From assembly GCA_019639155.1 (NCBI GenBank), contig JAHBSJ010000006.1, forward strand, positions 1 to 64,000: a DNA stretch of 64,000 bases. The letters are read 5' to 3'. The position numbers and the translations under genes were made by a program. The DNA comes from Acidobacteriota bacterium. GTDB taxonomy: Bacteria; Acidobacteriota; Blastocatellia; Pyrinomonadales; Pyrinomonadaceae. Shown here in pieces: positions 34,925 to 44,255 of the stretch; positions within the stretch are counted from its first letter, which is position 1, and each line of letters begins with the position of its first letter. Under the pieces are notes generated by a model that made no database searches, was not told where the DNA came from, and saw only the letters and a list, made by a program, of their open reading frames with translations.

Positions 34925-36427
34925 TCACGGCTGCGGCTGGTCAGGTTGAGAGGTCTGCGGCCTTTGGGATATGACCGTCGTCAAGGCCTGTGGGATCTGG
35001 TTCTGGAGTATATCGCCCTGATTCTCGATGATCTGGTCGATCAGCTCGAATTTCTCCCTGTCAAATGACCGCGACATTAGCACGCCGCTCTTGTCTATTG
35101 TCATCGGATATATACCAAAGAACTGGTTCCTGAAGTTCTGAAAGAACGACACCTGTTCCGGCGGCATTACTTTTATACGGTCCGGGTTCGGTGCCGGTAC
35201 GGTCGCTCCGATCAGCTCAAGCTGTTCGCTGGCTCGACGAACATATTCGCCATTGGGATAGTCGCTTACTATTCGCTGGAAATAGCGAGCTGCCTCATCC
35301 GTTTCTTCTTCGACAAGGTATGTGACGGCCAGCTTATAAAGAACCTCTTCCATGTAGGAGAAATCGGGATATTTATCAAGTATTTCCCGATATCGTGACT
35401 GAGCTCCTTTCAAACCGCCCTTTTTCTGGTCGATGGAAAGGTTGTAATAGTAATTCGCAATTATGAGATTGTGCAGGCCCAAATTGTCCTGCACCTCCTT
35501 CAGTCTCAGTTCGGCATCGGTCTTCAAAATGCTGTTCGGATAATTCTGCAACAGGGCTTTGAGGCGTGTTTCCGCTCTACGCGCGCGAGTTGCGTCACGA
35601 TCGGGCAATCCGATCTGACGCATTTCAGACTCGGCGATCTTCAGGACCACACGATCTGCCAACGGATGCGTCGGGAAGAACGTAAGCCAATCCTGATACG
35701 AAGCGATGGCTTGGATCAAAGAGCTGGTAGAACCCTCCAGATAGAAAGAATCGCCGACCGCAAGCTTCGCCATCGGCAAATATGCCGAATCGGGGTAAGT
35801 TGTAATGATCGTCTGAAACAACAGCCGCCCCACATCATAGTTCTTTTTTCGGATCTCCCGAGTTGCGACAATGAACAGCTCCCTGTCGCGGCCCGGGGAA
35901 ACGCTGCCGATCAGTTCCTCATACTCATCTGTGCCGCCGCCGCCAAAAATACCGAGAAACTTTTTCTTCTTTTTCTTTTCTCGAGGCTTTCCGACCGGTG
36001 AATCTGAACCTGCCCGAGCACTCGCTGTTTCGATCTGTGCGGTATCGACGCGGTTCTGCAATTCAGCAACACTCTGCTCGAAACCATCGAGATCGGACCG
36101 CTCGTACTTATCACCGCGATCGATCTTGCTGCGGAGCCCGTTTATGTCAGACTGCAGGCGGCTGACGTCCTTTTCCAAGGCGACGAGACGGCCTAACGGC
36201 GTGTTGAGCTTCTTTTCGTCATCTTTTTTGGACTTGTCGCTCTTATTTTCTTCTTTTATTACCGATATGGCGCTGTTTAGCGACCGCCGCATCCGTTCGA
36301 GCTTATCGCGCATCACATCAAGACGTTGCGCCACAGTTCCATCGCCCGAAACCTGAGCATCGGTCGGCATAGCCATCAATGAAAGAACTAAAATTAAAAT
36401 AAAGGCAATACCTTTTAATTGCTTCAT
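34925..36427 (-). CDS. bamD: Outer membrane protein assembly factor BamD-like, with coiled-coil N-terminus
   Basis: 500 residues with a signal peptide (GIAFILILVLSLMAMPTDAQ). A coiled coil covers residues about 30-140 (RLVALEKDVSRLQSDINGLRSKI), followed by a Lys-rich linker (REKKKKKKFLG). TPR-type repeats from about residue 185 match BamD/YfiO (GRLLFQTIITTYPDSAYLPMAKLAVGDSFY; RLKALLQNYPNSILKTDAELRLKEV; GLHNLIIANYYYN). It is about twice the length of E. coli BamD because of the added N-terminal part. No lipobox Cys is visible at the signal cleavage site, which is unusual. It is first read after rpe in a minus-strand run. Confidence 0.8.
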   Translation of the reverse strand: MKQLKGIAFILILVLSLMAMPTDAQVSGDGTVAQRLDVMRDKLERMRRSLNSAISVIKEENKSDKSKKDDEKKLNTPLGRLVALEKDVSRLQSDINGLRSKIDRGDKYERSDLDGFEQSVAELQNRVDTAQIETASARAGSDSPVGKPREKKKKKKFLGIFGGGGTDEYEELIGSVSPGRDRELFIVATREIRKKNYDVGRLLFQTIITTYPDSAYLPMAKLAVGDSFYLEGSTSSLIQAIASYQDWLTFFPTHPLADRVVLKIAESEMRQIGLPDRDATRARRAETRLKALLQNYPNSILKTDAELRLKEVQDNLGLHNLIIANYYYNLSIDQKKGGLKGAQSRYREILDKYPDFSYMEEVLYKLAVTYLVEEETDEAARYFQRIVSDYPNGEYVRRASEQLELIGATVPAPNPDRIKVMPPEQVSFFQNFRNQFFGIYPMTIDKSGVLMSRSFDREKFELIDQIIENQGDILQNQIPQALTTVISQRPQTSQPDQPQP

Positions 36428-36437
36428 AACTAAAAAC

Positions 36438-37100
36438 TCAAACCCATTTTGTACCGCTTTCGATCAAACTTCTAACTGCCGCAGCTGGGTCTTCATTGCC
36501 GAAGACCGCAGAGCCGGCTACTGCGATGTCCGCACCTGCTTCGGCTATCCGTCCGATATTCGTTTTATCAACTCCGCCGTCGATCTCGATCTTTACCTCG
36601 AATCCGCCTCGAACGATCATATCCTTGAGTCGGCGAACTTTTTCAAGGACCTCAGGTATAAATACTTGTCCGCCAAATCCGGGATTCACTGACATTACGA
36701 GCACAAAATCGCAGTGCTGCAATACTTCGTCAAGCGTTGACAATGATGTCGCCGGGTTTATCACTACTCCCGCCTTTGCCCCGTTGTCACGGATCGATGT
36801 CAACGTACGGTGAATATTTGGGTCCGCCTCTATGTGAATCGAAACCATGTCCGCACCGGCTCTCGCGAATTCGGCCGCATATTTTCCGGGCTCAACGATC
36901 ATTAAGTGCGTGTCAATGACCATATCCGTTGCCTTTCGGATCGACGTCAAAACCGGAAGGCCGATAGTAATGTTCGGCACAAAACGGCCGTCCATTACGT
37001 CAAAATGCAGTATATTAGCTCCGCCTGCTTTAACGGCGTTGATCTGTTCGCCGAGCTTTGCAAAATCCGCAGAAAGTATTGACGGGGCTATCTCGATCAT
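36438..37100 (-). CDS. rpe: Ribulose-phosphate 3-epimerase
   Basis: 220 residues from ATG 37100. A TIM-barrel enzyme that interconverts ribulose-5-P and xylulose-5-P in the pentose phosphate pathway. Motifs: APSILSADFAKLGEQI, ILHFDVMDGRFVPNITIGLPVL (metal/catalytic Asp), DTHLMIVEP, VLVMSVNPGFGGQVFI, and IEIDGGVDKTNI. Full length, cytosolic. It is 10 bp upstream of bamD. Confidence 0.96.
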   Translation of the reverse strand: MIEIAPSILSADFAKLGEQINAVKAGGANILHFDVMDGRFVPNITIGLPVLTSIRKATDMVIDTHLMIVEPGKYAAEFARAGADMVSIHIEADPNIHRTLTSIRDNGAKAGVVINPATSLSTLDEVLQHCDFVLVMSVNPGFGGQVFIPEVLEKVRRLKDMIVRGGFEVKIEIDGGVDKTNIGRIAEAGADIAVAGSAVFGNEDPAAAVRSLIESGTKWV

Positions 37101-37142
37101 CAAAGCTTTATGTTTGGTGCAAAAATAGGGCTGCCGGTTGTA

Positions 37143-37799
37143 TTACCGAGGTCTCGGAGCGGGCCGATTGCCTGATTCTACTGACGCCGGACGCCCGGCC
37201 GGACCGCCGGACGGCCTTGTGTTGCCCGCAGGCCTCGGGGTCGGACGTTCGTTCGGCGGTGTCGTTGTTGACGGCTCCTTCTTGTTTGCAGGCGTAGCAC
37301 CGTCATTCTTATTATCGCCCTCGGAGGTTCCTTCACTATTGCCGGCAACGTCGCGCGTCGCCTCAGCCTTTTTACGGTTGGTATTCGAATTCGCCTTTGT
37401 TTTCTTTGGCTTGTCCGAGATCATCTCCTCGATCTTTTCCGAATCATCTTCCTCGGTGTTCTTTTTCAAACTGGTTGGCGTGTTACCTTCTCCCGGGCCC
37501 TTGCTTGTTACAACCAGGATCAACTGGCCCGTCTTCACGGTCTCGCCGGGTTTTGGAAGCTGTTCAATTACCGTATTAGGGGTTTCTTCACTAAATCGGT
37601 CCGCACGTTTCTTGATCTTAAGTCCGAGGGACGCCAACTCCCTTTCCCCTTCTGACAGGTCCTTTCCGGTAATCTCAGGAACCTTTACCTCTTTGCCCTG
37701 CAAAGACATGTAAACGACCGTTCCCATGGAGAACAGGAAAAGCGTGAGCAATATCACAGTTGCAGCAAGCCGCCCGATCGCACCAATTCCGCGTTTCAT
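37143..37799 (-). CDS. Membrane-anchored PASTA-domain protein
   Basis: About 218 residues from ATG 37799 (MKRGIGAIGRL), with GGAG upstream; an in-frame extension overlaps rsmB and is unlikely. One TM segment (TVILLTLFLFSMGTVVYMSL) is followed by a single PASTA domain (VPEITGKDLSEGERELASLGLKIK...VIEQLPKPGETVKTGQLILVV), and then a long low-complexity Lys/Asn/Pro tail (PTPRPAGNTRPSGGP). PASTA domains bind muropeptides; no kinase domain is present. It sits between rpe and rsmB in the same direction. Confidence 0.8.
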   Translation of the reverse strand: MKRGIGAIGRLAATVILLTLFLFSMGTVVYMSLQGKEVKVPEITGKDLSEGERELASLGLKIKKRADRFSEETPNTVIEQLPKPGETVKTGQLILVVTSKGPGEGNTPTSLKKNTEEDDSEKIEEMISDKPKKTKANSNTNRKKAEATRDVAGNSEGTSEGDNKNDGATPANKKEPSTTTPPNERPTPRPAGNTRPSGGPAGRPASVESGNRPAPRPR

Positions 37800-37875
37800 A
37801 TCTTCAGCTCCAACAGTCCGGGGCAAAAAAGAAAGTGTAACATTCTGCGTTTCAAAATGATAAGAGGCATTAACA

Positions 37876-39159
37876 TCAATACCGTGCAAACACCGCGGCG
37901 AAAAATCCGTCCATGCCGTCACGATGAGGCCAGGTCCGCAAGGCATCGCCGGCTGACATCCGCATTATCTTTTCGGATGCGGAAAGTTGAACAAAGTCCT
38001 TGTGCCCCGACAAAAACTCGCCTGCAACCTGTTCATTCTCCTCGGGTTCGAGAGAACACGTTGAATAGATCAGCTTGCCGCCTTTTCGCACAAGTTTGGA
38101 TGAATTTTGCAGCAGCCTCAGTTGTTTCTCTTTTGCCGCTCCTATACGCTCCCGGGTTACACGATATCTGATCTCGGGGTTATGTCGTATCGTGCCGGTT
38201 CCGGTACATGGAGCATCCACAAGGATCCGATCAAAACTCTCTGCGTCAAATGGCATCGCCGATGTCCCGTCTATTTGGACAATGCGTACGCTCTTCACAT
38301 TCTGATATGCAAGGTTTTTTTGAAGTGTGGTCAGCCGTCGTGGACTGCTGTCGGCCGCGACGATCAAACGATCCGGATGACTGTGTCGAGATGCGACAAA
38401 ACCGGTCTTTCCGCCGGGTGCGGCACAAAGATCCAGAAACGTCGACCTTTCTGGTATATCAACCAACGATGCGACAATCTGCGAACCTTCGTCCTGAACA
38501 TAGACCTTGCCTTCACGCATCCAATGCAGCAGCTGCTCATCAAACCCTTCAGCCAAATAGCAATTTTCAACGTAATAGGATCCGGAATATGCTGACAACT
38601 CTGAATCTGGGATGTGACACAATTTCCGGAACGCGACCTTTGGGCGCTCATTATTTGCCAACGCGATCGCAGAAGCGATCTCAAAGCCGTGGTCTCCGCT
38701 CCATTTTTCTATCAGCGAACGCGGATGGGAGGTTTCGGTAGCAATTCGTTCGACATCGTCTGAAAATTCAAGCTCCGGAACTCCGCTTTGGAGTTTTCTG
38801 AGTACCGCATTGACAAAAGGCGCCGCCGACGACTTCTTGAAGCGTCGCACAAGTTCAACGCTGTCGCTGATAGCAGCAAATGCCGGGATCCTATCCAAAA
38901 ACAAAAGTTGAAAGGCTCCTATACGGAGAGCAAAAAGCACCTCAGGGTCGATACTGCGGTTTCCCGTAAAAGAATGGATGATCGCGTCCAGGAACATCTG
39001 TCTCCTGAGCACGCCAAGAACGATCTCTCGACATAGACCTGCATCCTTTGCTGTTAGCCGTTCATCTGCCGAGGTGAGCAGATCAGAGGACGACATTTGC
39101 TTTAGGTCGAGATCTCGCAATACCTCGAATGCGGCGACCCTCGCAGGTGAGATCTTCAT
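37876..39159 (-). CDS. rsmB: 16S rRNA (cytosine-C5)-methyltransferase RsmB
   Basis: 427 residues. A NusB-like N-terminal domain (ISPARVAAFEVLRDLDLKQ; EIVLGVLRRQMFLDAII) is followed by the SAM-dependent Nol1/Nop2/Sun domain: DLCAAPGGKTGFVASR, VDAPCTGTGTIRHNPEIRYR (the first Cys) and LIYSTCSLEPEENEQV (the catalytic Cys). It methylates C967 of 16S rRNA in E. coli. Its ATG overlaps the trhO stop as ATGA. Confidence 0.93.
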   Translation of the reverse strand: MKISPARVAAFEVLRDLDLKQMSSSDLLTSADERLTAKDAGLCREIVLGVLRRQMFLDAIIHSFTGNRSIDPEVLFALRIGAFQLLFLDRIPAFAAISDSVELVRRFKKSSAAPFVNAVLRKLQSGVPELEFSDDVERIATETSHPRSLIEKWSGDHGFEIASAIALANNERPKVAFRKLCHIPDSELSAYSGSYYVENCYLAEGFDEQLLHWMREGKVYVQDEGSQIVASLVDIPERSTFLDLCAAPGGKTGFVASRHSHPDRLIVAADSSPRRLTTLQKNLAYQNVKSVRIVQIDGTSAMPFDAESFDRILVDAPCTGTGTIRHNPEIRYRVTRERIGAAKEKQLRLLQNSSKLVRKGGKLIYSTCSLEPEENEQVAGEFLSGHKDFVQLSASEKIMRMSAGDALRTWPHRDGMDGFFAAVFARY

Positions 39160-39932
39160 TCGTCAACACTCTCTTCGGGCAGCGGCTCGGCATGCCGCCC
39201 GGAAAGGTCGCGCCTCGACCCCACCGAAAGGTCTGCCGCCAACGTTACCCGTTTGTCAAAAACATAGCACTCGCCCCGCCACAGCGAATCTTCCTCTGAA
39301 ACCGTTTCCAAGTATTTCAAGATGCCGCCCTCAAGTTGGTAAACCTCTTGGAAACCCTGAGCGACGAGAAATGGCGCGAACTTCTCACACCGTATCCCGC
39401 CGGTACAGAACATCGCGACCTTTTTATGTTTTCCCGGATCAAGATTATCTTTCACAAACTCCGGCAGTTCGCTGAACTTTTCGGTCGCAGGATTGACTGC
39501 ACCCTCAAAAGTGCCCGTCTTGAATTCATAGTCATTTCGAGTGTCGAGCAAATATACGTCCTCACTGGTTATGATCTCGTTCCATTTCTCCGGTGGAACG
39601 TGAGTTCCTTCACCAAGCCCGATATCCACCTGTCTCTTTAGCGTGACGATCTCGGGTTTTATCTTCACCTCGACCTTGCCAAGCGGCTCTTCGTCGGCGA
39701 ATGATTCCTTCGGAACTATAGTTTGATTCAAAATACCTTCGGCGGAAGCAATAAAGCTATCGACAGCCTCCGCCCCACCCGAAAGCATCGCGTTGTAGCC
39801 TTCCTCCGCAATAATGATGGTGCCATGGACTCCGGATGCCTTCATGGCAGCCAGCAGCCGTTCCTTGAGGAGATCAAGGCCCGACGCATCACCAAGCGGT
39901 ACGAATTTATAGAATGAAACGATCTTGAACAC
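39156..39932 (-). CDS. trhO: tRNA uridine(34) hydroxylase TrhO, rhodanese family
   Basis: 258 residues with a GTG start. The N-terminal UPF0176 domain (MFKIVSFYKFVPLGDASGL; GTIIIAEEGYNAMLSG) is followed by a rhodanese domain (DVYLLDTRNDYEFKTGTFEGA; VAMFCTGGIRCEKFAPFLVAQGF, active-site Cys in CTGGIRCEK). The family hydroxylates U34 of tRNAs using prephenate-linked chemistry. It is a little short at the C terminus compared with about 300 in other members. It overlaps rsmB by 4 bp and follows fmt by 6 bp, forming an RNA-modification operon. Confidence 0.88.
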   Translation of the reverse strand: MFKIVSFYKFVPLGDASGLDLLKERLLAAMKASGVHGTIIIAEEGYNAMLSGGAEAVDSFIASAEGILNQTIVPKESFADEEPLGKVEVKIKPEIVTLKRQVDIGLGEGTHVPPEKWNEIITSEDVYLLDTRNDYEFKTGTFEGAVNPATEKFSELPEFVKDNLDPGKHKKVAMFCTGGIRCEKFAPFLVAQGFQEVYQLEGGILKYLETVSEEDSLWRGECYVFDKRVTLAADLSVGSRRDLSGRHAEPLPEESVDE

Positions 39933-39938
39933 TATACT

Positions 39939-40871
39939 CTACGACCCAAATACTTCGCCGGCCGTGACACGGGCACCGTTCGCGAACTCCGCCGCTGATT
40001 GACGCTTCTTTCCTTCCGCCTGAAGCTCAGTGATCTTCAGCACCGAACTTGTTCCGCATCGAACCCACACTCCGGCCTTATTCGCTTCGATCACGGTCCC
40101 CGCTAGATCGATGCTGCTTTCAATATTTGAAACGAAAGCGTCATGGACCACGAGCCTTTTTCCCCGAAACATTGTGAAGCTGCCCGGAAAAGGCTTAAAG
40201 CCGCGGATCTTGCGTTCAATATCAGCTGCGTCGCCGTTCCAGTTTATCAAACCGTCTGTCTTTCGCAGGATCGGCGCATACGAAGCTTCATCGTCATTCT
40301 GCTTTTTCGGAACGATGTTATCGATGTCGGACAAGGTTTTCGAGAGCAATTCTGAACCGATCACAGCCGAACGTTCCAAAAGCTGCGAAGCTGTTTCGCG
40401 GTCGGAGATCTCCAAGGCCTGCTGAAGCAAAATATCGCCTGTGTCGAGCCCGGCGTCCATCTTCATCGTGGTCACACCGGTCGTTGTTTCGCCGTTCGCG
40501 ATCGCCCAATTTACCGGTGCGGCACCGCGATATTTCGGCAATAGTGAAAAATGGAGATTTATCGCTCCGTGCGGGAAAGCGTCAAGCATTGCCTGCGGCA
40601 AAATACGGCCATATGCTACGACCACGGCACAATCAGCTTTCAGAGACCGAAATGCCTCGATCTCGTCATCGGTCTTGATGCGCTCAGGCTGGCGAACCTC
40701 GAGCCCATGCCGGATCGCGGCTTCTTTTACCGGAGACATCTTCAACTGCTGACCGCGTCCGGCGGGCCGGTCCGGCTGAGTATAGACCGCGACAACATCG
40801 TGACCGTCCGCCACCAGCCGCTCCAAAGAGGCGACTGCGGCCGCCGGCGTACCCATGAAAACTATTTTCAT
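39939..40871 (-). CDS. fmt: Methionyl-tRNA formyltransferase
   Basis: 310 residues from ATG 40871 (MKIVFMGTPAAAVASLERL), the family's standard start; the in-frame extension upstream belongs to the neighbouring gene's sequence. It formylates Met-tRNA-fMet using 10-formyl-THF. Motifs: VVAYGRILPQAMLDAFPHGAINLHFSLLPKYRGAAPVNWAI (catalytic Asn-His), MDAGLDTGDIL, and the C-terminal OB domain (RKTDGLINWNGDAADIERKIRGFKPFPGSF). def, its usual partner, is 3 kb upstream on the same strand. Confidence 0.96.
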   Translation of the reverse strand: MKIVFMGTPAAAVASLERLVADGHDVVAVYTQPDRPAGRGQQLKMSPVKEAAIRHGLEVRQPERIKTDDEIEAFRSLKADCAVVVAYGRILPQAMLDAFPHGAINLHFSLLPKYRGAAPVNWAIANGETTTGVTTMKMDAGLDTGDILLQQALEISDRETASQLLERSAVIGSELLSKTLSDIDNIVPKKQNDDEASYAPILRKTDGLINWNGDAADIERKIRGFKPFPGSFTMFRGKRLVVHDAFVSNIESSIDLAGTVIEANKAGVWVRCGTSSVLKITELQAEGKKRQSAAEFANGARVTAGEVFGS

Positions 40872-40893
40872 TTCGGACCAGGCAGCGGGATTT

Positions 40894-41799
40894 CTAGAAT
40901 CCGCAGTGATAATTGGACCATTCATAGGATTTGGTCCATTTGCCCTGCTTTCGGCTGTAGGCGGTGAATCCGGCGCCTTCGAACGACTGAACGTAGGTGA
41001 ATACCTCGCGAACGCCGTCGCCATCTACGTCGAGCGAATCGAGCAGCAGTTCGTGGTAAACGCCTTCATCTATAGATTTGATGTCGCCGCTCATCACGTT
41101 GGCCTCGTCGATAGTTCGGAAATCTTTGACCGCGAGGGAGTATTTCGGATTCTTGCCTTTTTCAGCGATGAAAAAGAAGAGTCCGCGCGTTTTGGCGTCG
41201 ATCTCGATCCAATACGTCCCGACCATCTCGGCGACGCCGTCGTTATCGACATCGATCGAGGTCAAATTGTGATATTTCAGATCCTTGCCGGAGAATTTGT
41301 GTTTCGCTATCTCGGCGGAAACGAGGGTCTCGATCTCGGCCCTTTCGTTCGCGGTGGGACGTTTGCGGAACGACGTACCGAACTTGCCCGGCAGATTCGT
41401 GGCCAAACCCATCACAAGTCCTTTCGGCGTAAAGGTTGCCGATGTCGTGGCAATGGTTGCCATGTTCGACGAACAATCGGCCTTTGGATCCGAACTCGTT
41501 ACGGAAACGCTGCCAACCTCGCTGCCGCCGAAAATGAGGCGGTATTTTTGCCCGGGCTTGTAATAGGTTCTGTTAAAAGCAGTGATTATCCGGAGCTCGT
41601 CGCTGCCGTTGACCGGCTGCTGCAGCTTGCCTCTGCTGACGTAGGCGATCGGCTCCAGCGTCTTGCCGTCATTCAAAACAGCGAAAACGATAGATCTCGG
41701 CGGCGCGGGCTTCGCGTTGCGCTGAGCAAAGGCGTTCCCCGCGACAAACACAAACGAAACCAGAGCAAATAGTGCGAATTGCAGCGTTCTACCTTTCAT
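40894..41799 (-). CDS. Secreted protein with FG-GAP/EF-hand-like repeats
   Basis: 301 residues with a signal peptide (LQFALFALVSFVFVAGNAFA). The C-terminal half has two Asp-rich loops, SIDVDNDGVAEMVGTYW and SLDVDGDGVREVF, the D-x-D-x-D-G form of FG-GAP/integrin-alpha-like calcium sites. The N-terminal half (FNRTYYKPGQKYRLIFGGSEVG) is a possible beta-sandwich. No enzymatic motif is seen. It lies 22 bp upstream of fmt, and may be transcribed with it. Confidence 0.7.
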   Translation of the reverse strand: MKGRTLQFALFALVSFVFVAGNAFAQRNAKPAPPRSIVFAVLNDGKTLEPIAYVSRGKLQQPVNGSDELRIITAFNRTYYKPGQKYRLIFGGSEVGSVSVTSSDPKADCSSNMATIATTSATFTPKGLVMGLATNLPGKFGTSFRKRPTANERAEIETLVSAEIAKHKFSGKDLKYHNLTSIDVDNDGVAEMVGTYWIEIDAKTRGLFFFIAEKGKNPKYSLAVKDFRTIDEANVMSGDIKSIDEGVYHELLLDSLDVDGDGVREVFTYVQSFEGAGFTAYSRKQGKWTKSYEWSNYHCGF

Positions 41800-41823
41800 A
41801 TTCTTCTCGCATCCGAAGCAGGA

Positions 41824-43392
41824 TCACACTTTTTGGGAGGATAACTTGCCCTGCATGAACTGAAGCAGATACTCTCGGCCGCCTGCTTTCGAGTCGGTGC
41901 CGCTCATATTGAAGCCGCCGAAAGGATGCACGCCGACCAGAGCTCCCGTGCATTTGCGGTTGAAATAGAGATTGCCGACGTGGAAATCCTCCCTCGCGCG
42001 TTCGATGCGTTCCTGCGAGCCGCTGTAAAGTGCGCCGGTGAGGCCGAATTCCGTACCGTTGGCGATCTCAAGGGCATGCTCGAAATCGCGTGCCTTGGTC
42101 ACGGCGAGGACGGGTGCGAATATTTCCTCTTGTTCGATGGTGTCGCCGGGCTTTACGTCCGCGATGATGGTGGGCTCGATGAACCAGCCCTTGCTGTCGT
42201 CGCCTTTGCCGCCGGTCATCAGGCGTCCGCCCTCGGCGATGCCCTTTTCGATGTAGCCGAGCGTCGTGTCGTACGAACGCTTGTTAATAACGGCGGCGAC
42301 GTCGGTATCGGCGTCCAGAGGCGAACCGACCTTGAGCTTGCCTGTTAATTCGACGACGCGGTCGAGCAGAGCGTCGTAAACCTTCTCATCAGCGATGAGC
42401 CGAGAACACGCCGAGCATTTCTGCCCCTGAAACCCGAAAGCAGCCTGCACTACGCCGACGGCGGCGCTTTCCACGTCAGCGTCATCGGCGACGATGATCG
42501 CGTCCTTGCCGCCCATCTCGGCGACGACGCGTTTGATCCAGATCTGTCCGGGCCGTGTTTTCGCGGCTTCTTCGTTGATGTGCAGGCCGACGCCTTTTGA
42601 ACCGGTGAACGAGATAAAACGCGTCTTGGGATGCGTGACCATCGCCTCGCCTGTGGCGGCGCTGCCGGAGATGAAGTTCACGACGCCGTTGGGCAGGCCG
42701 ATCTCCTCCAGAATTTCCATGAACGCGCTCGCGATCGCGGGCGAATCCGACGAAGGCTTGAGCACAACGGTGTTGCCGGCGACGACGGCGGCCATGGTCA
42801 TGCCTGCCATGATGGCGAGCGGGAAGTTCCACGGCGGAATTACAGCTCCGACGCCGAGCGGAATGTACTGAAAATGGTTGTTTTCGCCCGGAATTCGCGT
42901 GAGCGGCTGTTCTTCGGACCAGCGGAGCATCTCTCTGCCGTAGAATTCACAGAAATCGATGGCTTCCGCGGTATCTCCATCGGCCTCTGCCCACGTTTTC
43001 GACACTTCATAGACCATCAGCGCCGAAAGTTCGTGCTTGCGCTGCCGCATTATGTCCGCCGCCTTGAAAAGGTACGCCGCGCGCTCCGCTGCAGGGACCT
43101 TGCGCCACGTCGCGAAAGCCTTTTCCGCCGCCGCGATGGCCTTTTCCACCAGCGAAGTGTCCGTATCTCCCTCGGAAAACACACCGACGACCGTCGCATG
43201 GTCAAAAGGCGAGCGGCTTTCGAATTTACTCGGAAGGCTGATCTTTTCGCCGTCGATGATTATCGGATATTCGCGGCCGAGCCCGCCGCGAACCTTCGCG
43301 AGAGCGGCCTCGAACGCCGTTTTGTTTTCGGCGGCCGTAAAATCCGTAAAAGGCTCGTTCCTGAATTCGTCCAAAGCTCCTGCTGTCTGCAT
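41824..43392 (-). CDS. L-glutamate gamma-semialdehyde (1-pyrroline-5-carboxylate) dehydrogenase
   Basis: 522 residues. Oxidises glutamate semialdehyde to glutamate, the second step of proline (and part of arginine) catabolism. ALDH motifs: PWNFPLAIMAGMTMAAVVAGNTVVLKPSSDSP, SFTGSKGVGLHI, VVAEMGGKDAIIV (general-base Glu) and FGFQGQKCSACSRLI (catalytic Cys). The N-terminal signature (TWAEADGDTAEAIDFCEFYGREM) and the C-terminal (FGGFNMSGTDSKAGGREYLLQF) identify the RocA/PruA class. No proline dehydrogenase gene is in the window. Confidence 0.93.
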   Translation of the reverse strand: MQTAGALDEFRNEPFTDFTAAENKTAFEAALAKVRGGLGREYPIIIDGEKISLPSKFESRSPFDHATVVGVFSEGDTDTSLVEKAIAAAEKAFATWRKVPAAERAAYLFKAADIMRQRKHELSALMVYEVSKTWAEADGDTAEAIDFCEFYGREMLRWSEEQPLTRIPGENNHFQYIPLGVGAVIPPWNFPLAIMAGMTMAAVVAGNTVVLKPSSDSPAIASAFMEILEEIGLPNGVVNFISGSAATGEAMVTHPKTRFISFTGSKGVGLHINEEAAKTRPGQIWIKRVVAEMGGKDAIIVADDADVESAAVGVVQAAFGFQGQKCSACSRLIADEKVYDALLDRVVELTGKLKVGSPLDADTDVAAVINKRSYDTTLGYIEKGIAEGGRLMTGGKGDDSKGWFIEPTIIADVKPGDTIEQEEIFAPVLAVTKARDFEHALEIANGTEFGLTGALYSGSQERIERAREDFHVGNLYFNRKCTGALVGVHPFGGFNMSGTDSKAGGREYLLQFMQGKLSSQKV

Positions 43393-43432
43393 GTTATTAC
43401 TCCGTATTTGATCTTTTTTCCTGCGGCGGCGG

Positions 43433-43660
43433 CTAAATGTTGCGCGATCTGCGCATTTCGCGCATCTCCCACTCGTCCAGCATTTCCGGAAAAACGGCGG
43501 GTCCGTCGTTCGGCCATCCGACGACGAAACGCGGCTGCTGCGAATCGTTCAGCCGCTTGACGTATGCGAGCAGCAGCACCCAGCCTTCGCCCAGATATTT
43601 GTTCAATTCGCCGCTCGACGTCAATTCTGCGGTCAGTTTCGTGTCCTGTATCTCCAAAAG
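43433..43660 (-). CDS. Small hypothetical protein
   Basis: About 75 residues (LEIQDTKLTAELTSSGELNKYLGEGWVLLLAYVKRLND...). A TTG at 43660, right after the def stop, is the most plausible start; a longer frame would overlap def. The phrase 'L..YL.EGWVLL.AYVK' looks like the DUF4177 type of small alpha/beta protein, but this is tentative. It is probably co-transcribed with def. Confidence 0.45.
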   Translation of the reverse strand, partial: LLEIQDTKLTAELTSSGELNKYLGEGWVLLLAYVKRLNDSQQPRFVVGWPNDGPAVFPEMLDEWEMREMRRSRNI

Positions 43661-43661
43661 G

Positions 43662-44183
43662 CTATCCCCACTTGCCGGTTTTCTGCAGTCTCTTGATTTT
43701 ACGCTTTGCAAGCTCGCGTTTCAATGCCGACATCCTGTCCAGGAACACAATTCCGTCGCAATGATCGGTCTCGTGCAGCGCGCATCGGGCCGCCAGTCCC
43801 TCGAGGTCGAGTTCAATACGCTCGCCGCGGACGTCGTTTCCGCCGATAATAACACGCATCTCGCGTTTTACCACCTGAAACAGCCCCGGGAACGACAAAC
43901 ATCCTTCGTCGCCCGTCTGTTCGCCTTCGACGCGGATGATCTCCGGATTGACGATCGCGTGGCGCTCGTGCGAACCGTCCGCGTTCGGCGTATCCATCAC
44001 AAAAAGCCGCCGCGAAACGCCCACCTGCGGCGCCGCCAATCCAACGCCGCCCGCCGCCGACATCGTCTCGAACATATCCTCCGCCAGCCGCTCCAGCTCC
44101 GCGTCAAATTCCCCCGCCGCGACCGGCCGCCCGACCGTCAGCAGCACAGGATCCGGATAATGAACTATCTCCAGCAACGCCAT
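43662..44183 (-). CDS. def: Peptide deformylase
   Basis: About 173 residues from ATG 44183 (MALLEIVHYPDPVLLTVGRPV); ATG 44192 is an alternative. Removes the N-formyl group from nascent proteins. All three motifs are present: GVGLAAPQVG, EGCLSFPG (the Cys metal ligand) and HETDHCDG (HExxH; the usual hydrophobic residue after HE is Thr and Leu after DH is Cys). Type I length. A 1-kb non-coding stretch with repeats lies upstream. Confidence 0.94.
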   Translation of the reverse strand: MALLEIVHYPDPVLLTVGRPVAAGEFDAELERLAEDMFETMSAAGGVGLAAPQVGVSRRLFVMDTPNADGSHERHAIVNPEIIRVEGEQTGDEGCLSFPGLFQVVKREMRVIIGGNDVRGERIELDLEGLAARCALHETDHCDGIVFLDRMSALKRELAKRKIKRLQKTGKWG

Positions 44184-44255
44184 AAACGCCATTTTACGCC
44201 ATTGCAACGCCGATTGTCACCGCCGGACCGCAGGCTGCCTGCACCTCTTTGCACA

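Noticed and set aside
40855..41772. 305-codon + strand frame
   Set aside because: Opposite to the secreted FG-GAP-like gene, whose signal peptide and Asp-rich repeats clearly mark the minus strand as coding.
42631..43560. 309-codon + strand frame opposite the P5C dehydrogenase
   Set aside because: A shadow of a strongly conserved ALDH gene with biased codon use.
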